Assembly (NCBI RefSeq): GCF_004919095.1
Contig: NZ_STGJ01000013.1
Span: forward strand, 1-64,000
DNA length: 64,000 nucleotides
DNA from: Crenobacter intestini
GTDB lineage: Bacteria; Pseudomonadota; Gammaproteobacteria; Burkholderiales; Chromobacteriaceae
Reading direction: 5' to 3'
The position numbers and the translations under genes are program-made. The notes beneath the pieces are model-generated. The model did no database searches and was not told the DNA's origin. It saw only the letters and a program-made list of their open reading frames with translations. Every line of letters starts with the position of its first letter. Position 1 is the first letter of the stretch. Shown piece by piece: positions 43,569 through 52,539 of the stretch.

Positions 43569-43884
43569 GCAATATATCCTATATGTTTAACCACAGCTTA
43601 TGACGTAGCTCTTTCGGCTGCAATATGCATATAGATAATTAGTGACTACATGTAGTTGACCTCTCATTTACACTGTCTGACTTTACTGTGCTACTCCTCT
43701 GCAGCCCACTTCAGTAGTTACACATGAGCAAACAATGTGGTGTGCCTACCTCGTGGGTGCGCATAATCATGCCAATGTTCTTCCCGTAGGGCCACTTCTT
43801 GCTTAAGATCAAGCGCCCCCACATCCGGGGGCGGGTCCGCCGCCACCATCCCGGCGCGCGGACGCTGACCGCAAGGAGCACACC
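43569..43884. other. Gap between the restriction-like gene and the ABM-domain gene
   Basis: 316 bases without a gene. The left two thirds are AT-rich and carry a perfect palindrome ACTACATGTAGT at 43645-43656, about 80 bases upstream of the restriction-like gene. The right third is GC-rich with a CGCCCCC/GGGGGCG hairpin (43811-43830) that lacks a T-tail. Confidence 0.5.
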
Positions 43885-44427
43885 ATGCCCGCCGAACCGT
43901 TGACCTTTTTGCTGTCGCGCCGCGTCGACGCGGCGCACCACGATGAATTCCTGCGCTGGATGCGCACCGGGGAGGCGCTGGCCGCCACCCGGCCGGGCTT
44001 TCTCGGCGCCGGCCTGTTCTCGCCGCCGGCCGGCGGCGACGCCTGGCAGATCGTGTTCCGCTTCGCCGACGAGGCCAGCCTCGCCGCGTGGCTGCACGAC
44101 CCGGAACGAGGCGCGTGGCTGGCAGGTGGCACCCACCTGGTGCAGGCGAGCGAGGCGCAGTGCGCGCGCGGGCTGGACGGCTGGTTTGCCGCGCCGCCGC
44201 CGCGCTGGAAGCAAACCATCGCGGTGTGGCTGGCGTTCTTTCCGGTGTCGCTCGCGCTCAACGGCGTGCTGGGCGACTGGCTATCGCAGTTTCCGCTGCT
44301 GTGGCGGGTGCTGATCTCGACGCTGATGCTGACGCCGCTGATGGTCGGCGTGGTGATCCCCTTCGTCAGCCGCAAGCTGCGCCGCTGGCTGGCGCCGCCG
44401 CTGCCGGCCTCGCTGGCCGGCCGCTAG
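43885..44427 (+). CDS. Antibiotic biosynthesis monooxygenase-like domain with membrane tail
   Basis: A 180-residue protein. Residues 1-95 form a dimeric alpha-beta barrel (ABM) domain: LLSRRVDAAHHDEFLRWM, RPGFLGAGLFSPP, WQIVFRFADEASLAAW. After PPPRWKQTIAVWLAFFPVSL come two membrane helices and a basic end. Proteins of this build are widespread and uncharacterised; heme or quinone chemistry is not established. RBS AAGGAG. The 3' end converges on the bestrophin gene with a 4-base overlap. Confidence 0.8.
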   Translation: MPAEPLTFLLSRRVDAAHHDEFLRWMRTGEALAATRPGFLGAGLFSPPAGGDAWQIVFRFADEASLAAWLHDPERGAWLAGGTHLVQASEAQCARGLDGWFAAPPPRWKQTIAVWLAFFPVSLALNGVLGDWLSQFPLLWRVLISTLMLTPLMVGVVIPFVSRKLRRWLAPPLPASLAGR

Positions 44428-45353
44428 ATCAGGTTGAAGCGCCGCTCGGGCGGCGGCGGCAGCACGCGCATCGGCTCCTGCAGCATTTCGTGCAGCGACG
44501 CCTCGATGTTGTAGCTGAGGGAAAACAGCGGCAAATCGTTCGGCTCGACGCCGAACGGCTCTTCGATCTCGCCGCCGATCTCGTCCAGCGCGAAGAAGGT
44601 GTACGCGATGAAGCAGGCGATCAGCGGCGTCCACCAGCCGATGCTGGCGGCCAGCGCAAACGGCAGCAGCAGGCAGTACACGCTGACGGTGCGGGTGAGC
44701 AGCACGCGGTAGGTATAAGGAAACGGCGTGCCGGCGATGCGCTCGCAGCCGCCCTGCACCTCGCTCAAGGTGTTGAGGTGGGCCTCCAGCAACTGCAGTT
44801 GCAGCATTTCAAGCCGGCCCTGCTGCTGCAGGCCGCTCGCCATCTTGCCTAGCCACAACAGCACGATCAGCGGCCGGTTGTCGGCGCGCGCCAGCCGTTC
44901 GCAGGCGTCGGTCGGCAGCAGGCGTTCGAGGTCGGCGCCGGCGTCGCTGCCGCGCAGGTGGTGGGCGAGCGCCTGCGCGAAGGCGGCCACGCCGCGCACG
45001 AACTGGCAGCGTGCCTCGCTCACCTCTGGGTGCGGCGTGAAGCACAGCATCTGCCGCGCCAGCGAGCGCGAGCTGTTAAGCAGCGTGCCCCACAGCTTGC
45101 GGCCTTCCCAGTAGCGCTCGTAGCTGACCGTGTTGCGAAAGCCGAGGAACAGCGCGAGCGTCACCCCCATCAGCGTGAACGCGGAGACGGTCAGCCTGCT
45201 GCCGCCGGCGTGCAGCGGCCACCACGGGCGCAGCCACAGCGCAAGGCAGGACACGCCGCCGATCAGCGCGAGGCGGGGCAACAGGCGCGGCAATACCGAG
45301 CCGCGCCCGGCGAACAGCAGGCGCAACCAGTGGCGGTGGGGCAGGACGATCAT
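44424..45353 (-). CDS. Bestrophin-family (UPF0187) membrane protein
   Basis: A 309-residue bacterial bestrophin homologue. SAFTLMGVTLALFLGFRNTVSYERYWEGRKLWG is the family signature (cited as LGFRNTVSYERYWEGRKLWG), and FFALDEIGGEIEEPFG near the end is the Ca-clasp region in animal members. Forms pentameric anion or cation channels. The start is at MIVLPHRHW, far inside a spurious longer frame. Confidence 0.9.
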   Translation of the reverse strand: MIVLPHRHWLRLLFAGRGSVLPRLLPRLALIGGVSCLALWLRPWWPLHAGGSRLTVSAFTLMGVTLALFLGFRNTVSYERYWEGRKLWGTLLNSSRSLARQMLCFTPHPEVSEARCQFVRGVAAFAQALAHHLRGSDAGADLERLLPTDACERLARADNRPLIVLLWLGKMASGLQQQGRLEMLQLQLLEAHLNTLSEVQGGCERIAGTPFPYTYRVLLTRTVSVYCLLLPFALAASIGWWTPLIACFIAYTFFALDEIGGEIEEPFGVEPNDLPLFSLSYNIEASLHEMLQEPMRVLPPPPERRFNLI

Positions 45354-45451
45354 GCGGGGCAGCCGGCAAAAGCGGCAGCATAGGTGGCGCGACGGGCGTT
45401 CGCCTTGCGCGCGGCGCGAATCTGCCCGCGCGTGGCGCGCGACGGCAAACG

Positions 45452-46030
45452 CTACCAGTCGTGGCCGCGCCCGGCCAGGTAATGCGCGAGGTGCACCACC
45501 AGCGCGTGCGACGGCGACTGCAGGCCGAACAGTACGCCGGCCGACACCAGCACGCCGCCGGCGACGATCAGCCGGCGCATCGGCAAGGTGCCCGCGTCTT
45601 CGCAGGCCTTCAGGTAGCCGGCTGACACCCACAGCCCGAGCGCGAGGCCGCTGGCCACCTCGGACACCGAATGCACGCCTATCATCAGCCGCGACACGCC
45701 GACCAACAGCGCCAGCAGCACGCCGGCCAACTGGCCGTAGAAGGCGCGCGCGCTGTCGCGCGGCCACAACTGGCGGCCGAGTACCGGCAGCACGGCGGCG
45801 GCGAGATAGCTGTGCCCGCTGACGCCGGTAAAGCGCAGCGCCGGCACGCCGACGCCCCAGCCTATGAAGGCGAGCTTGCTCGCCAGCACCAGCAGGCCGC
45901 CCGCGCCCAGCAGCAACAGCCAGAGACCCGCGCTGCGCAGGTGACCGCGCACGGCCTGCGCCAGCGCGATCGCCAGCGCGGCGGGCAGGGTTACCGCCGA
46001 GTCGCCGGCGTTGGTCAGGAAGTGCCACAT
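45452..46030 (-). CDS. PAP2-family phosphatase
   Basis: A 192-residue membrane lipid phosphatase with about six helices. SGHSYLAAA and SRLMIGVHSVSEVASG are the second and third PAP2 motifs, with catalytic His in each; the first (KX6RP) motif is degenerate here (KLAFIGWGVG), so activity is uncertain. The start is taken at MWHFLTNAGD, where homology begins; an ATG 45 bases upstream is possible. Confidence 0.82.
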   Translation of the reverse strand: MWHFLTNAGDSAVTLPAALAIALAQAVRGHLRSAGLWLLLLGAGGLLVLASKLAFIGWGVGVPALRFTGVSGHSYLAAAVLPVLGRQLWPRDSARAFYGQLAGVLLALLVGVSRLMIGVHSVSEVASGLALGLWVSAGYLKACEDAGTLPMRRLIVAGGVLVSAGVLFGLQSPSHALVVHLAHYLAGRGHDW

Positions 46031-46118
46031 CCGCTCATCATGGCCGAGCGGCGCCGCCGCCGCCAGCGCCGCCATCCGTTACAATGACGGCCCGCCGAAC
46101 CGTACAAGGACGCCCGCG

Positions 46119-46538
46119 ATGGCCCGCAAGCAAAAACCCGCCTCCCCCCAGAACGGCGAAGCGGCGGCGCGCGCCGCCGCCCAGCAACGCCATGCTCGCG
46201 CGCAGGCCGCCTGCCAGGCGGTGCTCGCCGCCTTCGACGCGCTGGAAGCCGCCGACGGCTTCACCGGCCACGACACCGCGCGCCAGTACGCGCAGATGTG
46301 CCGCGTGTACGCGGCCAAGCTGCGCAACGGCAACGTGCTCTCCAGCGCCGACTTCGACGTCGCGGTCAAGCTGTGCACCGCCGCGCGCCGCGCGCTGCTG
46401 CAGCTAGACCCGGCGCTCGCCTTCGCCGGCCAGCCCGGCGCCGACGCGCTGATCGCCGCCGGCGCCGCCGCCTACACGGTACTGGAAGACAACCACAAGC
46501 TGGGTGGCCCCGCCAGCAAACGCCCGCTGCCGTTCTGA
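46119..46538 (+). CDS. Hypothetical protein
   Basis: A 139-residue, alanine-rich, helical protein (HARAQAACQAVLAAFDALEA; DTARQYAQMCRVYAAKLRNG). I do not recognise the family. AAGGA precedes the ATG and TTACAAT upstream could be a -10 element. Starts divergently from the PAP2 gene. Cytoplasmic; no signal or membrane segment. Confidence 0.72.
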   Translation: MARKQKPASPQNGEAAARAAAQQRHARAQAACQAVLAAFDALEAADGFTGHDTARQYAQMCRVYAAKLRNGNVLSSADFDVAVKLCTAARRALLQLDPALAFAGQPGADALIAAGAAAYTVLEDNHKLGGPASKRPLPF

Positions 46539-46639
46539 TTGTTCCACGTGGAACGGCAAAGCCGGGCCGGCTGCCGCATACTGTGGGCGACGGCGTGCCG
46601 ACGGCACGCCGCAGCCTTTCCCCTGACAAGGAGTGTGCG

Positions 46640-47266
46640 ATGCAACTGAGCAGCCAGACCTTCAGCGACGGCGGCCGGATCCCCGGCAAATGCGCGTTCG
46701 CGGTCCCCGACCCGCAGCACCACCTGAAACTCTCCAGCAACCTCAACCCCGAACTGTCCTGGCAGGACGTGCCGGCCGGCACCCGCTCGTTCGCGCTGGT
46801 GTGCCACGACCCGGACGCGCCAAGCGTCGCCACCGACGTCAACGTCGAGGGGCGCACCATCGCCGCCGACTTGCCGCGCGCCGACTTCTTCCACTGGTTG
46901 CTGGTCGACATCCCCGAAAACGTGCGCGGCATCGCCGAGGGCGGCCACAGCCGCGAGGTGACGCCGCGCGGCAAGCCGGGGCCGGCAGCGCCCGGCGGCA
47001 TGCGCCACGGCCTGAACGACTACACCGGCTGGAACGCCGGCGACAGCGAGATGGCCGGCGACTACTACGGCTACGACGGCCCGTGCCCGCCGTGGAACGA
47101 CGCGCGCGTGCACCGCTACGTGTTCACGCTGTACGCGCTCGACTGCGAGCGGCTGCCCATGGGCGAAGCCTTCTCCGGCAACGCCGTGCTGGCGGCGGTG
47201 CGCCCGCACATGCTGGCCAGCGCCACGCTGACCGGCACCTACACGCTCAACCCGGCGCTCGCCTGA
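46640..47266 (+). CDS. YbhB/YbcL-family PEBP-like protein
   Basis: A 208-residue phosphatidylethanolamine-binding-like protein. PELSWQDVPAGTRSFALVCHDPDAP is the PEBP motif (cited as VPAGTRSFALVCHDPDAP), with FFHWLLVDIP and GYDGPCPPWNDARVHRYVF. A 40-residue insertion (DVNVEGRTIAAD) and GGMRHGLNDYTGW mark the longer subfamily. Role unknown. AAGGAG sets the start. Convergent with the LysR gene, 28-base overlap. Confidence 0.9.
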   Translation: MQLSSQTFSDGGRIPGKCAFAVPDPQHHLKLSSNLNPELSWQDVPAGTRSFALVCHDPDAPSVATDVNVEGRTIAADLPRADFFHWLLVDIPENVRGIAEGGHSREVTPRGKPGPAAPGGMRHGLNDYTGWNAGDSEMAGDYYGYDGPCPPWNDARVHRYVFTLYALDCERLPMGEAFSGNAVLAAVRPHMLASATLTGTYTLNPALA

Positions 47267-48153
47267 GGCGCGCCGAGCACGCCGAGCAGCCAGTCGCGGA
47301 ACGCCGCCAGCTTGGGCTGGCCGGCGTTCTCGCGCGGGTAGACCAGGTAGTACGCCCACTCGGTGTACAGGCGCTCGGAAAACGGCATCAGCAACCGCCC
47401 GCTGGAGAGCTCGCCCGCGATCATCGAGCGCTGCGCCAGCGTCACTCCCATGCCGCCCAGCGCGGCGGCCAGCGCGTATTCCTGGGTGTCGAAGGTGACG
47501 CCGCGCGCGGTGTCCACCTCGCCCGCCACCCCGAGCTTGTCGAGGTATCGCGCCCAGGTGTCGTCGCCGCGCCACGGGTGCAGCAGCGTGTGGCGCGCCA
47601 GGTCCGCCGGCACCTTGAGTGGCGTGCGCGCGAGCAGCGCCGGCGCGCACACCGCGACCAGCTCTTCCTGCGCGATGCGCTCGCCGGCGAGGCCGGCCGG
47701 CAGCTCGCCGTCGCGCAGGCCGACGATCGCCAGGTCGTACTCGGCGCGGTTGAACGGCAGGTCGGGGTCGAGCTGGGTGATCAGATGCACCGTGTACTCG
47801 GGGTAGAGCTGCTGGAACGACGGCAGGTTGGGCAACAGCCAGCGCATCGCCGGCGTCGCCGGGCTGCGTACCCGCAAGTCGCCCTGCCGACGTTTCAGCG
47901 CTTCGCTGGCCGCCTGCAGGCGGTCGAAGGCGTCGCGCACCGGCGCGTACAGCGCCTCGCCCTCCGGCGTGAGGGTGAGCCCGCGGCGGCCGCGCACGAA
48001 CAGCGGCGTGCCGTAGAACGTCTCCAGCGTCTGCACCTGGCGGCTGACCGCGCCCTGGGTGAGGAATAGCTGTTCGCCGGCGCGGGTGAACGAGCGGGTG
48101 GCGGCGGCGGCGAGGAACACGCGCAGCGCGTTGAGCGGGGGCTGACGGGCCAT
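47239..48153 (-). CDS. LysR-family regulator, GcvA-like
   Basis: A 304-residue regulator. Helix-turn-helix LNALRVFLAAAATRSFTRAG, EQLFLTQGAVSRQVQTLE, and LFVRGRRGLTLTPEG are close to GcvA. The effector domain is normal (DLAIVG, GGMGVTLAQRSMI). It is divergent from the MATE gene, 153 bases apart, and may control it; LysR proteins often regulate a divergent neighbour (inference). Confidence 0.93.
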   Translation of the reverse strand: MARQPPLNALRVFLAAAATRSFTRAGEQLFLTQGAVSRQVQTLETFYGTPLFVRGRRGLTLTPEGEALYAPVRDAFDRLQAASEALKRRQGDLRVRSPATPAMRWLLPNLPSFQQLYPEYTVHLITQLDPDLPFNRAEYDLAIVGLRDGELPAGLAGERIAQEELVAVCAPALLARTPLKVPADLARHTLLHPWRGDDTWARYLDKLGVAGEVDTARGVTFDTQEYALAAALGGMGVTLAQRSMIAGELSSGRLLMPFSERLYTEWAYYLVYPRENAGQPKLAAFRDWLLGVLGAPQASAGLSV

Positions 48154-48306
48154 GTCAGGTATGCGTTTCTTGCATGCTAGGCATGCATATTACTGCTTTG
48201 CGGCGCGGTGGCGCAGCCCGTTAAGCTGGAAGTCCGATTCTCCCCCTCCATCGCGGCCGACCGCGCGTTAGTCGTGGCTGGCCGCATTTTTTTTGCGTGA
48301 TCCGCC

Positions 48307-49707
48307 ATGTTCAACGCCGCCTTCTCCACCCTGCCCCGTCCTGCCCGCGCGCTCGCCTGGTTCCGATGCAGCCGCTTCATGCACGACGCGCGCGGCATCG
48401 GTGTGCTGGCCAAGCCGCTGATCCTGTCGCAGTTCGCGCAAACCGGCATCCTGTTCATCGACACCCTGCTGATGGGCCGGCTCGGCGCGCAGGCGCTGGC
48501 CGGCGGCGCGCTGGCGCTGTCGACCTTCTACCTGTGCTACGTGCTGGCGTTCGGGCTGGTGGCCGCAGCCGGCAACCTGGTCGCCATCCACCACGGCGCC
48601 GGCCGCCGCCGCGACGTGGTCGCCGCGGTGCGCGCCGGCCTGCTGCTGGCCGCCGCTGCGTCGCTCGGTTTCGGCGTGCTGCTGTGGAACATCCACCCGC
48701 TGATGCTGTGGCTGGGGCAGGACGCGCACACCGCGCTGATCGCCCGCGACTTCTTGCGCGTGCTGGTGTGGGGCATGCCGTTCGGCCTGCTGTTCCTCGC
48801 GCTGCGCAGCTTCGCCGCCGGCGTCGGCCGCCCCGGGCCGGTGCCGGTGATCACCTTCAGCGCGCTGGCGTTCTCGGCCATCGCCGGCTGGGCGCTGTCG
48901 CAGTGGCTGGGCGTGTACGGCGTCGCGCTGTCGGCGGCGCTCACCTACGGCTGGATGGGGCTCGCCTTCAGCGCGGTGGTGGCCTGGCACCCGACCTTCC
49001 GCCGCTACCCGCTGTTCGCGCGCTTCACCCGGCGCGACTTCGCCGCGCTGGGCCCGCTGCTGCGCGTCGGCGTGCCGACCAGCGTGACGCTGGGGCTGGA
49101 GAGCGGCCTGTTCAACGTCGGCGCGTGGCTGATGGGCGCGCTGGGCGCCGCGCAGCTGGCCGCGCACCAGAGCATGATCCAGCTGGTGATCGCGAGCTTC
49201 ATGGTGCCCTTGGGCCTAATGTACGCGACGTCGATGCGCGCAGGCCAGGCCGCCGGCGCCGGCGACTGGGCGCAGGTGCGCCGTTACAGCCGCTGCGGGC
49301 TGTGGCTGGCGATTGGCTGGTCTTGCGTGGCGGCGCTACTGCTGTTGGCGATGCCGTTGCCGCTGATCGCGCTGTTCCTGCCCGACGGCCGCGAGGGGGT
49401 GGACGCCGCGCGCACGGCAGCTTTGGCGCTGCTGCTGCCGGCCGCGCTGATGTTCGTGCTCGACGCGTGGCAGGCGCTCGCCGGCGGCATGCTGCGCGCG
49501 CTGAAGGACGCGCGCGCCAGCATGCTGATCTACGCGGCCGGCTGCGCGGGCTTCGGCCTGCCGCTGGCGTGGCTGCTGTCGCGCCACGGCCTGGGCGGCG
49601 CCGGCGTGTGGTGGGGGATGTGCGCCGGCCTGCTGCTGATCGGCGCGCTGTCGCAATACCGGCTCGCCGGGCGCATCCGGGCGCTGCAGGCCGGCGCGCG
49701 GCTGTGA
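48307..49707 (+). CDS. MATE-family multidrug efflux protein
   Basis: A 466-residue, 12-helix exporter. LAKPLILSQFAQTGILFIDT, MGRLGAQALAGGALA, VGVPTSVTLGLESGLFNVG and the Gln-rich AAHQSMIQLV are typical of NorM-type MATE pumps. ATG 48307 has a weak RBS; MHDARG at 48379 is an alternative start that would still keep all helices. Substrate unknown. Confidence 0.9.
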   Translation: MFNAAFSTLPRPARALAWFRCSRFMHDARGIGVLAKPLILSQFAQTGILFIDTLLMGRLGAQALAGGALALSTFYLCYVLAFGLVAAAGNLVAIHHGAGRRRDVVAAVRAGLLLAAAASLGFGVLLWNIHPLMLWLGQDAHTALIARDFLRVLVWGMPFGLLFLALRSFAAGVGRPGPVPVITFSALAFSAIAGWALSQWLGVYGVALSAALTYGWMGLAFSAVVAWHPTFRRYPLFARFTRRDFAALGPLLRVGVPTSVTLGLESGLFNVGAWLMGALGAAQLAAHQSMIQLVIASFMVPLGLMYATSMRAGQAAGAGDWAQVRRYSRCGLWLAIGWSCVAALLLLAMPLPLIALFLPDGREGVDAARTAALALLLPAALMFVLDAWQALAGGMLRALKDARASMLIYAAGCAGFGLPLAWLLSRHGLGGAGVWWGMCAGLLLIGALSQYRLAGRIRALQAGARL

Positions 49708-49708
49708 G

Positions 49709-50170
49709 TCAGGCGGGCAACTCGAGCCGATAGCTGTCGAACACCTCGTCGCGCCGGTAGCCGGCCGCGCGGTACAGCGCCTGCGCCGCCGTGTTGTCGT
49801 GCGCGGTCTGCAGCACCACCGCGCAGGCGCCCGTCTCCCGGGCGAGTTCCTGCACGGCGTCCAGCAAGGCGCGGCCGATGCCGTGGCCACGCGCCTCCGG
49901 CTCGACGAACAGGTCGTGCAGGATCAGTTGCGGCGCGAGTGACAGCGAATCGAAGCTCGGGTAGCACAGCGCGAAACCCAGCCCGGCGCCCTCCTCGTCT
50001 TCGGCCAGCAGCACGCTGGCCGAACCGTCGGCCAGCCGGTCGACCAGGAACACCCAGCTGTCGCCGGCGCGCGGGTCCATCCCGTAGAACACCCGGTAGG
50101 CGGTGAACAGCGGCAGGATCGCGTCGATGTCCTGCCCGTCGGCACTGCGTATTCTCACGTCTCGGCTCAT
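49709..50170 (-). CDS. GNAT-family N-acetyltransferase
   Basis: A 153-residue acetyltransferase. LHDLFVEPEARGHGIGRALLDAV has the acetyl-CoA loop (cited as ARGHGIGRALLDAV), then AAQALYRAAGYRRDEVFDSY. Single compact domain. Substrate unknown. Stop is 2 bases from the MATE stop, convergent. Confidence 0.9.
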   Translation of the reverse strand: MSRDVRIRSADGQDIDAILPLFTAYRVFYGMDPRAGDSWVFLVDRLADGSASVLLAEDEEGAGLGFALCYPSFDSLSLAPQLILHDLFVEPEARGHGIGRALLDAVQELARETGACAVVLQTAHDNTAAQALYRAAGYRRDEVFDSYRLELPA

Positions 50171-50243
50171 GGCAGCTCTTCCGGTACAAGGTCCGCCTTC
50201 AGGCTATGCCGCGCCTGTCGGCGCGCGCAAGCGCCGCGCACGC

Positions 50244-50268
50244 AAAAAGGCCGCCCGGTGGGGCGGCC
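50244..50268 (-). terminator. Terminator of the M24 peptidase gene
   Basis: GGCCGCCC (50249-50256) with GGGCGGCC (50261-50268), 4-base loop, then TTTTTG on the minus strand. Confidence 0.9.
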
Positions 50269-50296
50269 TGTGGCGGACATGCCAGCGCGGCGGGTC

Positions 50297-51685
50297 TTAG
50301 CCGGCCATCGCCGCCTCGACCTCGTCGGCGGTCTTCGGGATCGGCTCGCCGAGCACGCGGCAGCCGTCGGCGGTGATCAGCACGTTGTCCTCGATGCGCA
50401 CGCCGCCGAAGCCGGCGTACTCGGCGAAGCGCGCGTAGTCGATCATGCCGGCGTGCAGGCCGTCGGCGCGCCACGCCTCGATCAGCGCCGGGATGAAGTA
50501 GACGCCCGGCTCGACAGTGATCACCATGCCCTCGCGCAGCGTCTTGGCCAGGCGCAGATAGCCCATGCCGAACAAGGGGCTGCGCGACAGCCCTTCGCCG
50601 TAGCCGACCAGGTCTTCGCCCAGCGCTTCCATGTCGTGCACGTCGAGGCCGATCTGGTGGCCCAGGCCGTGCGGGAAGGCGATCGCGTACGCGCCGGACT
50701 CGACGATTTCATCCGCGTCGCCGTGGAAGAAGCCGAGTCTGGCCATGCGCTCGACCATTACCTTCGCGGCCAGCTTGTGCATGTCGAGGTAGCGCACGCC
50801 CGGGCGCAGCGCGTCGATCACCGCCAGCTGCATCGCCAGCACCGTGTCGTAGATCTCGCGCTGGCGGTCGCTGAAGCGGCCGCCGACCGGCAGCGTACGC
50901 GTGATGTCGCTCGCGTAGCCGCCGGCCGAGGTGCAGCCGGTGTCGTTCAGCGCAAGGTCACCCGCCTGCAGCACGCCGCGGTGGTGTTCGTTGTGCAGCA
51001 CTTCGCCGCGGCGCGAGAAGATGCTCGGGTACGCGAGGTGCAGGTCGTGCGCGCGCATCAGCCCTTCCATCGCGCCGACCACCTGGTATTCGGGCACGCC
51101 GGCCTTAGCCGTACGCATCGCCGCGAGGTGCATCTGGCGGGTCACCGCCAGCGCCTGTTCGATCTCGGCGACTTCGCCGGCTTCCTTGATTTCGCGCAGC
51201 GCGACCACGGCGTGGGTCAGCGGGTGCGAGAACGCCCCGCCCGCCTCGGCCGGGCTGACGCCGAACAGGCGCGCGAGCTCGAGGCGGGTCTCGCCGCGGT
51301 AAGGCTGCAGGTAATGGACGGCGCGGCCGGCGGCGCGCGCCTCGGCCAGCGCTTCGAGCAGCTCGGCGTACGGGCGCGTCGCGGCGATGCCGGCCTTGGC
51401 GGCGCGCTCGGCAAGCGACGGCACCGGCCCGGTCCACACGATGTCGGCCACGTCCGGCTCGTCGCCGAACAGCACCGCCTCGCCGCTTTGCGCGTCGACC
51501 ACGCCGGCGAGCCCCTGCATGTCGAGGCCGAAGAAGTAGCGGAAGCTCGAATCCTGGACGAAGGGGTAAGGGTTGTGCGCGTAGTTCATCGGCGCGTCGA
51601 CGTTGCCGACAAACAACAGCAGGCCGTCGAGGCCGGCCTCGGCGAGCCGCGCGCGGCGCGCGGCGTAGACTTCAGCAGCAAACAT
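50297..51685 (-). CDS. Xaa-Pro aminopeptidase family (M24B) peptidase
   Basis: A 462-residue metallopeptidase with a creatinase-like N-domain (1-165) and an M24 pita-bread domain. Metal ligands are seen in LNDTGCTSAGGYASDITRTL (two Asp), FPHGLGHQIGLDVHD (His), TVEPGVYF (Glu) and GGVRIEDNVLI (Glu). It matches the PepP/PepQ branch that cleaves X-Pro bonds; which of the two is not certain. AAGGAC sets the start. Ends in a good terminator. Confidence 0.92.
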   Translation of the reverse strand: MFAAEVYAARRARLAEAGLDGLLLFVGNVDAPMNYAHNPYPFVQDSSFRYFFGLDMQGLAGVVDAQSGEAVLFGDEPDVADIVWTGPVPSLAERAAKAGIAATRPYAELLEALAEARAAGRAVHYLQPYRGETRLELARLFGVSPAEAGGAFSHPLTHAVVALREIKEAGEVAEIEQALAVTRQMHLAAMRTAKAGVPEYQVVGAMEGLMRAHDLHLAYPSIFSRRGEVLHNEHHRGVLQAGDLALNDTGCTSAGGYASDITRTLPVGGRFSDRQREIYDTVLAMQLAVIDALRPGVRYLDMHKLAAKVMVERMARLGFFHGDADEIVESGAYAIAFPHGLGHQIGLDVHDMEALGEDLVGYGEGLSRSPLFGMGYLRLAKTLREGMVITVEPGVYFIPALIEAWRADGLHAGMIDYARFAEYAGFGGVRIEDNVLITADGCRVLGEPIPKTADEVEAAMAG

Positions 51686-51874
51686 GGTCGGGTCCTTGTC
51701 AGGGCAGCCGGAGCTGTCTTTTGTATCCAATCTTGCACGTTAGCACGCACGGCGGGGCGGATGCCAGCCTGCGGCCCACCACGTAAAACCATATGGAATA
51801 AACAACTGATATTTCATTCCTTCTGGAAATATCGGTTTGCGCATACGCTGGGTGCGGACAAGGAGATGCCGCAC

Positions 51875-52438
51875 ATGCCTACAGACTTCGACTACCTGAT
51901 CCAGCCCGGCTGGAACGACTCGCCCGCCGGCCACTGGCAGAGCCACTGGCAGCAGCAACTTGGCGCGCGCCGTCCGCAGCCAGCCAGTTGGCAGTTGCCG
52001 CAGCTGGACGACTGGGTCGACGCGCTGCGCGCCGAACTCGCCGCCTGCCGCCGCCCGGCGATCGTCGTCGCGCACAGTCTGGGCTGCGTCGCGCTCGCCC
52101 ACTATAGTGCACGCTTCGGCGGCGCCGGCGTCGCGGCCGCGCTGCTGGTCGCGCCGGCCGACGTCGAGCGCGCCGGCGCGCCGGCACCGCTGTTGGACTT
52201 CGCGCCGCTGCCGAACAGCCGCCTGCCCTTCCCGGCGCGGGTGGTCGCCAGCGACGACGACCCGTTCTGCCGGATCGAGCGTGCCCAGATGCTCGCCGAC
52301 GCCTGGGGCGCGCCGCTGTCGGTGCTGCCGGGAGCCGGCCATATCAACGCCGCGTCCGGCCACGCGCGCTGGGACGAGGGCTTTGCCGAGCTGGCCATCT
52401 TGAAGGAAGGCGTGCAAGTCCCCACCTGTGCTGCTTGA
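51875..52438 (+). CDS. RBBP9/YdeN-family alpha/beta hydrolase
   Basis: A 187-residue serine hydrolase: YLIQPGWNDSPAGHWQSHW, the nucleophile elbow VAHSLGC, Asp in VASDDDPFC and His in GAGHINAASG complete the triad. The start is the second ATG (MPTDFDY): AAGGAG abuts the first ATG, so only the second has workable spacing. Substrate unknown. Confidence 0.88.
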   Translation: MPTDFDYLIQPGWNDSPAGHWQSHWQQQLGARRPQPASWQLPQLDDWVDALRAELAACRRPAIVVAHSLGCVALAHYSARFGGAGVAAALLVAPADVERAGAPAPLLDFAPLPNSRLPFPARVVASDDDPFCRIERAQMLADAWGAPLSVLPGAGHINAASGHARWDEGFAELAILKEGVQVPTCAA

Positions 52439-52539
52439 ATGGTAAGTCCGGCCGCCACCCTCTGCCCTTGGCTTTGACCTTGCCCGGCAGCGGTGACAAA
52501 CTGGCCGCCTGCCATGTCCACCCACACAAAGGAAACTTC

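Noticed and set aside
43811-43830. CGCCCCC/GGGGGCG hairpin as a terminator
   Set aside because: No T-run on either strand and no gene ending there, so not called as a terminator.
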